The notes under the pieces are model-generated. The model did no database searches, was not told the DNA's origin, and saw only the letters and a list, made by a program, of their open reading frames with translations. From Candidatus Tectomicrobia bacterium (GTDB taxonomy: Bacteria > UBA8248): a stretch of DNA of 64,000 nucleotides. The translations under genes were made by a program, and so were the position numbers. Shown here piece after piece: positions 51,711 through 61,062 of this stretch (within the stretch, counting starts at the first letter, position 1; each line of letters opens with the position of its first letter). The stretch covers positions 1-64,000 of the forward strand of contig JACPUR010000019.1 in assembly GCA_016192135.1 (NCBI GenBank), read 5' to 3'.

Positions 51711-52666
51711 GCCCGCGACCCCGCGAGAACTTCCCCGGCGAGCCGCGCGAGCTGGTCCATCTCCTCCTCGGGGGGCCCCGCGTACTTGAAGATGAAGTGG
51801 CGTACCCCGGCCTGCTTGTAGCCCTCGATCTGCCCGGCGACGCGCTCCGGCGGCCCGTAGAGGAGATACCGCTCGGCGATGCCGTCAAAGTCCATGGCGT
51901 AGCGGCACGAGAGGTTCTCGGTGCCCCGGCGCAGGGCGGTCTCCGCGTCCCCGTGCATGTAGAAGAAGGCGTGGTGGGCCGGGGTCCAGCGGCCCCCGTC
52001 GATATCGAGCGCGCGGCCGGCCTCGGCCGCCCAGCCCCGCATCTTCTCCAGGGCCTCGGCGTAGCGCCGGGCGGTGAAGAGGTAGGAGACCCAGCCGTCC
52101 CCCGAGCGCGCGGCCCGGCGCTGGGCGGCCTCGCTGCGCCCCCCGACCCAGATGGGCGGCCCCCCGGGCGTGGCTGGGGGCGGGCTCTGCCGCGCGCCCT
52201 CGAACGCCCAGAAGCGCCCCCGGTGGCTCACCGTCCCGCCGGTCCAGAGCTTGCGGACGATCTCGAGGGACTCGTCCATCCGCGCGCCGCGCTCATCGAG
52301 AGGCACGCCGCAGAGCTCGAACTCGGCCTTGCCCTCCCCGCCCACGCCCACGCCGAAGACGAAGCGCCCGCCGCCCGAGAGGAAGTCCACCGTGGCGGCC
52401 GCCTTGGCGGCGATGGCCGGGCGCCGGAGCGGGAGGAGATAGACGCAGGTCCCGAGCGTGATGCGCTTCGTGCGGGCGGCGAAGGCGGCGAGGGCCGTCA
52501 GGCTCTCGGGATAGGGGCCGTGGAAGGCGACGTGGTCCCCGAGCCAGAAGGAGTCGTAGCCCAGCCGCTCGGCCAGCTCGGCGTGTGCGTACATCTCCCC
52601 GGGCGGGGTGGCGCGCTCGGGGTGCATCCCCCCGCTCACGCCGAACCGGACCTTCGCTTCAGGCAT
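51707..52666 (-). CDS. Luciferase-like (LLM) flavin-dependent oxidoreductase
   Basis: A 319-residue bacterial-luciferase-fold enzyme using F420 or FMN. VRFGVSGGMHPERATPPGEM, LAERLGYDSFWLGDHVAFHG, LTALAAFAARTKRITLGTCV, and FVFGVGVGGEGKAEFELCGV with WTGGTVSHRGRFWAFEGA are the LLM blocks. Substrate and cofactor cannot be told apart by eye. Start at 52666 after AAGGAGG. Coupled to the downstream membrane protein gene. Confidence 0.92.
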   Translation of the reverse strand: MPEAKVRFGVSGGMHPERATPPGEMYAHAELAERLGYDSFWLGDHVAFHGPYPESLTALAAFAARTKRITLGTCVYLLPLRRPAIAAKAAATVDFLSGGGRFVFGVGVGGEGKAEFELCGVPLDERGARMDESLEIVRKLWTGGTVSHRGRFWAFEGARQSPPPATPGGPPIWVGGRSEAAQRRAARSGDGWVSYLFTARRYAEALEKMRGWAAEAGRALDIDGGRWTPAHHAFFYMHGDAETALRRGTENLSCRYAMDFDGIAERYLLYGPPERVAGQIEGYKQAGVRHFIFKYAGPPEEEMDQLARLAGEVLAGSRA

Positions 52667-52895
52667 TCTTCCTCCTTGCGCCCCGGCGGCGATTCTGGCA
52701 CGGGGGCCTCCGCGCCAAGGTTCCGGCGGCGGAGGGCCGGGGCGGCGCCCCCGCTGACGGGCCTGCGGTGCCGCCCGGCCCGGAAAACCCTTATACACCC
52801 ATCGCTTTCCCTCCTCCCAGCCCTTGGCACGGTTCCTGCTCGACAGCCGGAGAGGCTTGGCGTTCCAACCTTCGGCCCTTTTGCAGGAGACCGCC

Positions 52896-53159
52896 GTGGC
52901 GACCTCGCCCATCCGCCCCCAGCCCGTCCCCTCCCCTTCCGCCCCCGCTCCGGCGGCCAAGCCCGCCCGCGAGGCCCTCGCCCGCCCCGCCTCCGTTCAG
53001 GCGCCGGCCGTGGCCCGGCCCGCAGAGAACCTGGAGATGCAGCTCGCGCGGATTTTCGCCCGGCACGCGATGCAGGCCCGGCAGGCCGCCCAGCCGGGGG
53101 AATCCCCGAAGGCCGCCTCAGGCCGGACCCGGGGGGCAAACTTAGATATACATGCATGA
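52896..53159 (+). CDS. Small hypothetical protein, Ala/Pro-rich
   Basis: An 87-residue protein starting at GTG 52896, with CAGGAGA six bases before. The first 45 residues are Ala/Pro-rich; then a helix (ENLEMQLARIFARHAMQARQ) and the ending RTRGANLDIHA. Its closing RG-x-x-LDI resembles the end of the next small protein (RGGSVNLVI). The ORF then runs into AT-rich sequence. No known family. Confidence 0.5.
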   Translation: MATSPIRPQPVPSPSAPAPAAKPAREALARPASVQAPAVARPAENLEMQLARIFARHAMQARQAAQPGESPKAASGRTRGANLDIHA

Positions 53160-53188
53160 TAAATTAAGGTAACTCCCTGAAAAACCTT

Positions 53189-53216
53189 TGACTGAACCCC
53201 TCACATCCATATAATG
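53189..53216 (+). promoter_or_regulatory. Strong sigma-70-like promoter
   Basis: TTGACT at 53189 and a perfect TATAAT at 53211 with 16 bases between. It stands 31 bp before the small gene at 53247. The best consensus match seen in the window. Confidence 0.75.
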
Positions 53217-53246
53217 CCTTTGCCTGAGGCGCCATGGAGGGAGGGG

Positions 53247-53486
53247 ATGAAGATGGCCGAGCCGGTCATTCCGCCCGTTCCCGGCGCAGGAAGGCGGGGC
53301 TTCACCCCCGAGGCTTCCGCCCTGCTGCGCCGCCTGGCCGGGAGCGGCCTGGCGAAGGACCTCGGGCGGCCCCCGGCGGAGGCGCCGCAGGGGCGGACGG
53401 CGATCCCGGCCGGGAATTTCGCGGGACAGGACTTGAGCACCCTGGGCGGCGACGCCCGGGGCGGAAGCGTGAACCTCGTCATCTAA
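53247..53486 (+). CDS. Small hypothetical protein
   Basis: A 79-residue protein with start ATG 53247 after GGAGGGAGGGG. The N-terminal part is Pro-rich (MAEPVIPPVPGAGRRGF), then a helix (TPEASALLRRLAGSGLAKDL), then a Gly-rich tail ending GGDARGGSVNLVI. Expressed, if at all, from the strong promoter just upstream; next gene is the outer-membrane-type protein, 78 bp further. The reverse strand is also open but lacks signals. Confidence 0.5.
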   Translation: MKMAEPVIPPVPGAGRRGFTPEASALLRRLAGSGLAKDLGRPPAEAPQGRTAIPAGNFAGQDLSTLGGDARGGSVNLVI

Positions 53487-53564
53487 TCTCGCGCCTGCGG
53501 CGGATTCGCCGCGGAGGGATTGCTCGGGGAAGAAGCGCGCCGTTTTCGCTGAAAGGATGGCCCA

Positions 53565-55088
53565 TTGACACCTCGCCTGCGCCGCATTCGCCGGCGGGTG
53601 GCCGCCATGGCCGGAGGTTCCCTCCTCGCGCTGGCCGCCTGTCTCTCCCCCGCCCGTGCCCAAACGCCGCCGCCTCGCCCCGCGGATGTGGAAAGCCTCG
53701 TCGAAGCCGCGGCGGCGGCCGCCCCGGCTCCGGTTCAGCAGGCCAGGGTCCAGACGAAGCCCTTCCCGCCGCCCCCGGCCAAGCTCCCCTCCCCGAAGAG
53801 GGACGCGCCCGCGCGCCTTCCCCTGCCCGTGACTCCTTCGGGCACCCGCATCTACTGGGAACAGCCCGCGGGCGCCGCCGCGGATGAGGACGGAGACGGT
53901 CCGGCCGCCGCCTCCTCCGATGCCTCCGAGTTCGCCGGCGCCGCCGAGGCGCACCTCCTGTTCCTCTACACCCTCGAGCCCGAAACCCGCCGCGACTGGC
54001 TGCCCGACACCCGCGTCAACGTCTTCGCGGAAGAGGCGCCCTCCTCCGCGGAGGCCCTGGATACCCTGTGGCGGCTCCAGGCCAAGTCGAACGGCCCCGA
54101 GGGCGGGACCTCCCGGCTCCGGCTCCTCGGGGAAGGGGAGTCCGCCCTGGCTTTTCCGTCCCCGTCCGCGCCGGAGGACGCCCTGGCCCCGCAAACCCGC
54201 CCCCAGCTTCTCCTCGTGGACGCCGAGCAGCGGATCGGGAACAGCCGCTACGGCGCCGCCTACCGCTACGACGGCCCCGGCCGCCGCAGCGGGCGCAAGT
54301 ACCCTGGCTGGGTGCAGTCGGACGTGAAATGGAAGCACGACCAGGAGAGCGCCGAGGCGTGGTTCATCCAGCGCTTCGGGGACACCCAGGTGAGGGCCTT
54401 CCTGGCGGAGTTCCGGAACAACCTGGACGCGAACCCGTCCCGCTACAGCATCGACAGCCAGAACGCCGGCGTCTCGGTGAGCCAGCGCCTCGCGAAGTCT
54501 CCGCTCTACCTGACCGTGAGCGGCTCCCAAGGCGCGTCCCGCGCCAGCCGCGAGCCGAACGGCCGGGAGCCCTTCTCCCCCCGGTCGTGGAACACCTACA
54601 ACGCCTCCCTCTCCTATTTCCCGGGCGGCCGGTGGGACGCCTACATCTCGACCGGGTACTCGACCGCCGGCGACCTCACCCAGAGCGGGGACCCGGGGAG
54701 CTCCGTCTGGCACGAGGCGGGGGTCTCGATCCACCCGGCCAGCGGGGTCACCCTCAAGCCCGCCTTGGCCCTCGGGAAGATCCGCAACGAGCGGACCGGC
54801 GGCGAGATCGACTACCCCTTCGCGTCCTTGTCCCTGAGCTTCCGCGAGCTGCTGCCGCCCTTCGACGTCACGCTGTGGACCTCCTACGCGCGGATGACCT
54901 CCGGCGACTCCGCCGTGGACGCCACCCTCGCGGACGCCTCCATCCGCCTCTCCCGCCGGCTTCCCGGCGCGCCGGGCCAGGCCGCCCTCTCCTTCGAGGT
55001 GAGCTGGACCTGGTACGAGGACCACGCCTTCCCCAGCCGCTCCAACGAGGGCGCCTCGGCGATGACCTTCCTGCGCCTCGCCTTCTGA
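53565..55088 (+). CDS. Putative outer-membrane beta-barrel protein
   Basis: A 507-residue exported protein: signal peptide (MAGGSLLALAACLSPARA, with a possible lipobox LAAC), a Pro-rich linker, and from about residue 240 alternating strands such as SDVKWKHDQESAEAWFIQRF and NTYNASLSYFPGGRWDAYIS, ending in a final Phe (TFLRLAF), a typical last strand of a porin-like barrel. No transport family is recognised. The TTG at 53565 has AAAGGA 8 bases upstream; an ATG at 53607 is the alternative. Confidence 0.75.
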   Translation: MTPRLRRIRRRVAAMAGGSLLALAACLSPARAQTPPPRPADVESLVEAAAAAAPAPVQQARVQTKPFPPPPAKLPSPKRDAPARLPLPVTPSGTRIYWEQPAGAAADEDGDGPAAASSDASEFAGAAEAHLLFLYTLEPETRRDWLPDTRVNVFAEEAPSSAEALDTLWRLQAKSNGPEGGTSRLRLLGEGESALAFPSPSAPEDALAPQTRPQLLLVDAEQRIGNSRYGAAYRYDGPGRRSGRKYPGWVQSDVKWKHDQESAEAWFIQRFGDTQVRAFLAEFRNNLDANPSRYSIDSQNAGVSVSQRLAKSPLYLTVSGSQGASRASREPNGREPFSPRSWNTYNASLSYFPGGRWDAYISTGYSTAGDLTQSGDPGSSVWHEAGVSIHPASGVTLKPALALGKIRNERTGGEIDYPFASLSLSFRELLPPFDVTLWTSYARMTSGDSAVDATLADASIRLSRRLPGAPGQAALSFEVSWTWYEDHAFPSRSNEGASAMTFLRLAF

Positions 55089-55259
55089 CGGAGCCGTTGG
55101 CGGGGAGGCGCTCCGCCTCCCCGCTCCCCTGCGCCTTTCGCCCGGCTCCCCCGGAGCATCCCGCCGCGCCGGTTGCCCCGAAACACGTTTGGGGGGATAT
55201 AAGAGCGGCCGGAGGGGCCGTCTGCCCCCCGGTCCCCTGCGCAGCCTGGAGGAATCCCC

Positions 55260-56561
<1,302 letters not shown>

Positions 56562-56565
56562 GGCG

Positions 56566-57192
56566 GTGCGCTTCCAGCGGGCCGAGCTGATCAAGAGCGC
56601 GGCCTCCCGCGGGGGCTGGCCCGCGCCCTCACTCCCGGAGGTGGCCTTCGCGGGGCGGAGCAACGTGGGGAAATCCTCCCTCATCAACGCCCTGGTGGGG
56701 CGCCGGGACCTCGCCCGCACGAGCACCACCCCGGGGAAGACCCAGCTCCTCAACTTCTTCGAGATCGACGGGCGCTTCATCCTGGTGGACCTCCCCGGCT
56801 ACGGCTACGCCAAGGTGCCCCTCGCCGTGCGGGGGAAGTGGCAGCCCATGATCGAGGCGTACCTGGGCGCCCGGGAGACCCTGCGGGGGGTGGTGGTACT
56901 CATCGACAGCCGCCGCGGCGCGGGGGACATGGACCTCCAGCTCCTCGAGTGGCTCGGGAAGGTGGAGGTGCCAGCCTGCATCGCCCTGACCAAGACCGAC
57001 AAGCTCAAGCGCGCCGAGCGCCGCGCCGCCTCGGAGTCCGTCTCGGCCCGGCTCCTCCAGGGGGGCGGGCTCTTCGGGCGCTGGTCGGGGCCCATCCTCA
57101 CCAGCGCCCAGGAGAACCTGGGCCGCCGGGAGCTCCTCGCCCAGCTCCAGGACTGGATCGCGGGCCCGCCCCGCCTCACGCCGGCGGCGTAG
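56566..57192 (+). CDS. engB: Ribosome-biogenesis GTP-binding protein EngB/YsxC
   Basis: A 208-residue TrmE-Era-EngA-type GTPase for late large-subunit assembly. G1 GRSNVGKS (30-37), the switch PGKTQLLNFFEI, G3 DLPGYGYA, and G4 TKTDKL are present. GTG start 4 bases after the DUF1015 gene, so the two are coupled. Length is usual for the family. Confidence 0.96.
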   Translation: MRFQRAELIKSAASRGGWPAPSLPEVAFAGRSNVGKSSLINALVGRRDLARTSTTPGKTQLLNFFEIDGRFILVDLPGYGYAKVPLAVRGKWQPMIEAYLGARETLRGVVVLIDSRRGAGDMDLQLLEWLGKVEVPACIALTKTDKLKRAERRAASESVSARLLQGGGLFGRWSGPILTSAQENLGRRELLAQLQDWIAGPPRLTPAA

Positions 57193-57393
57193 GGAAAGAA
57201 CCGAAGCGGCGAGAGAGAAGATCGTTCCCCGGCCGTGTTCCAAAGAACCGCATGCCTTGAGTTTTTCCCTCCCCCTGCCCCCTCCCGGCGGGAGGGGGAA
57301 ATAACACGGCAGCCTTTCTTGGCCAGAGCGTGCGAAAGCCGGCCGTGCACCTTTCCGCCATTTGTACATTCGTAATCGCGCATCAATGGAAGC

Positions 57394-57417
57394 AGGGGCG
57401 TATTGCAATACGCCCCT
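57394..57417. repeat. Palindromic intergenic repeat
   Basis: AGGGGCGTATTGCAATACGCCCCT, a perfect 24-bp palindrome: family arms with core TATTGCAATA. A GGAGGGGGAAA-type repeat precedes it (57268-57302). Confidence 0.88.
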
Positions 57418-57511
57418 ACGCAAGCAAGGCCCCGCGAGGCACGGGCCGCGTTCACCTCCCCGCCCCCCTCTGGTACAGTCTGAAAAGATTCCGCCGCGAC
57501 GGAGGCGCCCC

Positions 57512-58525
57512 GTGCCCGAGAAAAAACCCGCCCCAAAGAAGGCCCTCCAGAAGGCGGGCCCCAAGGCCCTCGTCCCCAAGAAGAAGGCCCCCCGGCGCGG
57601 GCGGGCCGCCTCCGCCGGGGGGGAGCCGGGCGAGCGCACCTACACCGGCGTCCCCAAGCCCAACCCCGCGCCGGGAAAACCCGACCGCCTCCTCTTCGGC
57701 ACGGGGGGCACCCCCCACACCGCCCTGCCGCGCGACCACCCGGGCGCGGTGCGCCGCCTCGGGGAGCTGGGCCTCGGAGTCTACGAGATGGAGTTCGTCC
57801 ACGGGGTGCGCATCCGCCCCGAGACCTGCGAGGAGGTGGACCGCCTCCGGCGCGAGACGGGCATCCAGGTCACCGCCCACGGGCCCTACTACATCAACCT
57901 CTTCTCGCTGGAGGAGGAGAAGCTCGCCGCGAGCCGCACCCGCGTCCTCGATACCGCCCGGGCGCTCGCCCGCTGCGGCGGGGACGGCGCCTGCTTCCAC
58001 GCGGGCTTCTACCAGGGCCGGGGGCGGGACGAGGTCTACGCCCACATGAAGCGGGAGCTCTCCGCCCTGGCCGACGCCCTCCGGGCCGAGGGCTGCAATG
58101 TGCGCATCGACCCCGAGACCACGGGCAAGGAGAGCCAGTTCGGCTCCCTGGACGAGCTCACCCGCCTCGCCCGCGAGGCCGGGCGCGGGAACCTCGGCAT
58201 CACCGTGGACTTCAGCCACATCCACGCCCGGTCGAACGGGGGCTTCAACACCTACGAGGAATTCGGCCGCATCCTCGAAACCATCCGGGAGCGCAACGGG
58301 AAGACCGCCCTCCAGAACATGCACATCCATCTCTCCGGCATCGCCTACGGCGAGAAGGGGGAGAAGCACCACCTCGACGTGGACGAGAGCGACATGAACT
58401 ACCGCGACCTCTTGCGCGCCCTCATCGACATGGGCTGCGAGGGCCGCGTCGTCTGCGAGAGCCCCGGGCTCGAGTTCGACGCTCTCATCCTCCAGCGCGC
58501 CTACCGCGAGCTGAACGGGGGCTGA
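57512..58525 (+). CDS. Endonuclease IV-like TIM-barrel protein (AP endonuclease family 2)
   Basis: A 337-residue protein. After a basic, Lys/Pro/Ala-rich N-terminus (residues 1-50) comes an AP-endonuclease-2-like TIM barrel: LFGTGGTPHTALPRDHPGAV, EFVHGVRI, TAHGPYYINL (zinc His), ACFHAGFYQG, IDPETTGKESQFGSLDEL, TVDFSHIHAR, and MHIHLSGI, with GRVVCESPGLEFDAL at the end. The His/Glu/Asp set of a three-zinc site seems kept. Nfo-type enzymes nick at abasic sites; the barrel also holds sugar isomerases. GTG start follows GGAGGCG by six bases. Confidence 0.9.
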   Translation: MPEKKPAPKKALQKAGPKALVPKKKAPRRGRAASAGGEPGERTYTGVPKPNPAPGKPDRLLFGTGGTPHTALPRDHPGAVRRLGELGLGVYEMEFVHGVRIRPETCEEVDRLRRETGIQVTAHGPYYINLFSLEEEKLAASRTRVLDTARALARCGGDGACFHAGFYQGRGRDEVYAHMKRELSALADALRAEGCNVRIDPETTGKESQFGSLDELTRLAREAGRGNLGITVDFSHIHARSNGGFNTYEEFGRILETIRERNGKTALQNMHIHLSGIAYGEKGEKHHLDVDESDMNYRDLLRALIDMGCEGRVVCESPGLEFDALILQRAYRELNGG

Positions 58526-58890
58526 CGCATTTTATTGGGGAAGTACCCGGTATTATCGGCAACTCAGAGGAACTAGCCCCCGAAGCGCCCCATGAAAAAA
58601 AACGCCAAAATCCCCTCGATTTCCTCCAAAATGCGCCGGAAAACGATCGAAATCCTTCATTTTTGACCCTCTTTTTTCCGGGGTAGATTTCAATCCGCCC
58701 CCTCGGAAAGAAGGCGCAAGGCCGTCCCTCGGACAAGATACGGCCCGGACGGCAAAAGCCACTTACCCCAATTTCGTCCATTTTCGCGCACGTTCGTGGT
58801 CGGGGGGATTTTTTTGGGAATCAAGCGGCGCTTCCGGCGATAGGGTTCCCTCACCCCAACCCTCTCCCGGAGGGAGAGGGAGACTCCTTC
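58526..58890. other. Intergenic region, AT-richer, no gene recognised
   Basis: 365 bp between the convergent endonuclease-IV-like and receiver genes. It is AT-richer than the flanks, with runs of A and T at 58596-58604, 58656-58680 and 58808-58816, some able to end transcription from either side. A CCCTCACC/CTCTCCCGGAGGGAGAG repeat lies at 58848-58882. Confidence 0.6.
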
Positions 58891-59406
58891 CTACTGGATC
58901 ACCCGCATCTCGCGCAGCGCGCCGAGGACGGCCTCGAGCTGGGCGGAGGGCTCGCCGCCCTCGAGGAGGACGCGGCGGATGCGGCCGATGGCGCGCTCGG
59001 CGCGGAGCGCCCGCACCTGGCGGTCGAGGCGCCCGATGAGCTCGCGGCGCTTGATGGGCTTGGTGAGGTAGTCGTCGGCCCCGGCGCGGGCGGCCTGCTC
59101 GACGAACTCCGCCTCGGTGCGGGCGGTGAGCATGACGATGCGGATGGGATGGTTCTGGAAGCCCTGCTTGAGGGTGCGGGCGAGATCGAGGCCGGAGAGG
59201 CCGGGCATCATGATGTCGAGGAGGACGACCTCGGGGAGGAAGGGGAGGTCCTTGTCGAGGGCGTGCTCGGGCTCGGTGCAGGCCTCGGCGCGGTAGCCCT
59301 CGCGGGCGAGCACCTTGAGGAGGAGCGCGGCGGTGTGCGCGTCGTCGTCGATGAGAAAGACGTCGCCCCGGCTCATGGGGACGGCTGCGGGCTCCCGGAC
59401 GGCCAT
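58891..59406 (-). CDS. Stand-alone response-regulator receiver protein
   Basis: A 171-residue receiver with no output domain. Acid pocket DDD at 20-22, phospho-acceptor Asp 64 (LLDIMMPG), Thr 94 (MLTAR) and Lys 116 (YLTKPI) are all present. A C-terminal helical tail (residues 130-171) follows. Start at 59406 after GGAGGGAGGG. Works presumably in a phosphorelay with an unlinked kinase. Paralogous to the next gene. Confidence 0.92.
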   Translation of the reverse strand: MAVREPAAVPMSRGDVFLIDDDAHTAALLLKVLAREGYRAEACTEPEHALDKDLPFLPEVVLLDIMMPGLSGLDLARTLKQGFQNHPIRIVMLTARTEAEFVEQAARAGADDYLTKPIKRRELIGRLDRQVRALRAERAIGRIRRVLLEGGEPSAQLEAVLGALREMRVIQ

Positions 59407-59497
59407 GTCCCTCCCTCCCCGGCGGCCGAACCTCTCTCATGTTACCCCAAAGGCCCGGGCGGAGAAATGGGGGGGCCTTGAGCGGCGGGGCGGGGGT

Positions 59498-60019
59498 TCA
59501 GCCGGGGAGGGACCCTTCACGGGCGAGGCGCTCGGCGGCGGCGCGGACCTTCTCCTCGGGGGTGCCGGCCCCGGCGAGGATGCGCGCGAGGTCCTCGACG
59601 GCGGCCGCGGCGCGGCCGCCCCGGGCGGCGGCGAGCTGCGCCTCGACGGCCGCGAGGAGCTCGGCCGGGCGGACGGGCTTGGTGAGGTAGGCGTCGGCGC
59701 CCGAGGCGAGGCCGCGCTGGCGGTCGGCCTCGCGCCGGAGGGCGGTGAGCATGACGATGCGGACGCCGGACCCCAAGGCCTTCTTGAGGGCCTGGGCGAA
59801 CTCGAAGCCCGACATGCCGGGCATCATGGCGTCGAGGATGGCCACCTCGGGCGCGAAGGGGAGCTCGGCCTGGAGCGCCTCGACCGGGTCGGTGGCCTTG
59901 GCCACCGCGAAGCCCTCGCGCAGGAGGAACTGCTCGATCATGTTGACGGTGAGGGGGTTGTCGTCCAGGAGGAAGATGCGGCCCCGCGGGGGCGCCGCGC
60001 CGCCGCTCCCCGGGGGCAC
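59498..60019 (-). CDS. Stand-alone response-regulator receiver protein
   Basis: A 173-residue receiver. Acid pair Asp 19-20 (FLLDDN), phospho-acceptor Asp 63 (ILDAMMPG), Thr 92 (MLTAL) and Lys 114 (YLTKPV); helical C-terminal tail. GTG start at 60019, two bases after the iscX stop, follows CAGGAGAG; so it is expressed with the isc genes. The link of a phospho-signalling protein to Fe-S assembly genes is unusual, maybe only positional. Confidence 0.9.
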   Translation of the reverse strand: MPPGSGGAAPPRGRIFLLDDNPLTVNMIEQFLLREGFAVAKATDPVEALQAELPFAPEVAILDAMMPGMSGFEFAQALKKALGSGVRIVMLTALRREADRQRGLASGADAYLTKPVRPAELLAAVEAQLAAARGGRAAAAVEDLARILAGAGTPEEKVRAAAERLAREGSLPG

Positions 60020-60021
60020 GG

Positions 60022-60240
60022 CTAGCTCTCCTGCCCGGCCTTGTACTCGTCGAGCCAGGCCATCTGGATGGCCTCGAGCTTGCCCTCGGTGGATTTCATG
60101 GGGTCGTCGCCGAACTCCTCGAGCCCGCAGACCCACTCGTGCAGGTCCGTGAAGCGCACGGAGAGGGGGTCGATCTCCGGGAACTTCTCGGCCAGCGCGA
60201 TGCCGATGTCCTCGGCGTCCTCCCAGGTGAATTTCTGCAC
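60022..60240 (-). CDS. iscX: Fe-S assembly protein IscX
   Basis: A 72-residue acidic protein: FTWEDAEDIGIALAEKFPEI, DPLSVRFTDLHEWVCGLEEF and the ending LEAIQMAWLDE are the IscX blocks. IscX binds IscS and iron and tunes cluster assembly. It follows fdx after about 34 bases, as in other isc operons. Confidence 0.95.
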   Translation of the reverse strand: MQKFTWEDAEDIGIALAEKFPEIDPLSVRFTDLHEWVCGLEEFGDDPMKSTEGKLEAIQMAWLDEYKAGQES

Positions 60241-60274
60241 GTCCGTCCTCTCATCTTCCGTAAAGGGAACGCGC

Positions 60275-60622
60275 CTAGTGCGCGTGGGCCGCGTCGGGGC
60301 CCTCCTGGACGAGGTTCACGTTCCAGAAGGGGATCTGGACGCGGATGGTTTCGTCCGAGTCCTTGAGGAGGCGGGCCTGGCAGCCGAGGCGGCTGCACAG
60401 CTCGATGTCGCGGGCCTCGTCGAGCTGGTCCTCCTCCTCCTCGGTGGACTCGGTGAAGAGCTCCCGGCCCTGCCGGATCTTGACGTGGCAGGTGGAGCAG
60501 GCGCACACGCCGCCGCAGGCGTGGTCGAGGTCGACCCCTTTGTCCATCGCGACCTCGAGGATGCTCTGGCCGGCGGCGATGTCGACCGTCTTGCCCTCGT
60601 CGATGAATTCGATCTTGGCCAT
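60275..60622 (-). CDS. fdx: Isc-type [2Fe-2S] ferredoxin
   Basis: A 115-residue adrenodoxin-like ferredoxin. Cluster ligands by spacing (C-x5-C-x2-C) are Cys 36, 42 and 45 (ACGGVCACSTC) and Cys 81; Cys 40 and Cys 76 are extra. IEFIDEGKTVDIAAGQSILE at the start and IRVQIP near the end fit the family. It hands electrons to cluster building on IscU. ATG at 60622. Confidence 0.95.
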   Translation of the reverse strand: MAKIEFIDEGKTVDIAAGQSILEVAMDKGVDLDHACGGVCACSTCHVKIRQGRELFTESTEEEEDQLDEARDIELCSRLGCQARLLKDSDETIRVQIPFWNVNLVQEGPDAAHAH

Positions 60623-60653
60623 TGTCGATGCTCCCTTGGAGCGGGTGCGTATG

Positions 60654-61052
60654 TTCTACCTTTACACCACCCCCCCCAATACCTCCCCCCCTGAGGGGGG
60701 AAGGAAGATTCCGCCCCTCCTTGGGGGGAGGGAGCGCCGGAGGCGCGATGGGGGGAAAAGAATTCTACTTTTACCCCACCCCCCCAATACCTCCCCCCCT
60801 GAGGGGGGAAGGAAGATTCCGCCCCCCTTGGGGGGAGGGAGCGCCGGAGGCGCGATGGGGGGAAAGGAATTCTACCTTTACACCACCCCCCCAATACCTC
60901 CCCCCCTGAGGGGGGAAGGAGAAAACCGCGCCGCCCGTCGCTGGAGCGGTGAGGGGTATGCCTCTCTCTGCTCCGTTTCCCCCAATACCTCCCCCCTGAG
61001 GGGGGAAGGGCAAGGCCTGGGCCGCCCCCCTTTGGGGGGAGGTCCATGGGGG
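60654..61052. repeat. Tandem repeat array of about 108-bp units inside the isc cluster
   Basis: Units begin at TTCTACC (60654), TTCTACT (60763) and TTCTACC (60870), so periods of 109 and 107. Each carries AATACCTCCCCCCTGAGGGG, a hairpin, then GGGAGGGAGCGCCGGAGGCG and GATGGGGGG. A fourth, partial and diverged unit ends at about 61052. It separates fdx from hscA, which are normally close. Confidence 0.9.
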
Positions 61053-61062
61053 GATTAGAAAG

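Noticed and set aside
58592-58666. A 24-codon open frame starting MKKNAKIPS
   Set aside because: No ribosome site, very short, and the sequence lies in an AT-rich terminator-like stretch.
60771-61013. Proline- and glycine-rich open frames in the isc gap
   Set aside because: They follow the 107-109 bp tandem repeat period and have no start signals.
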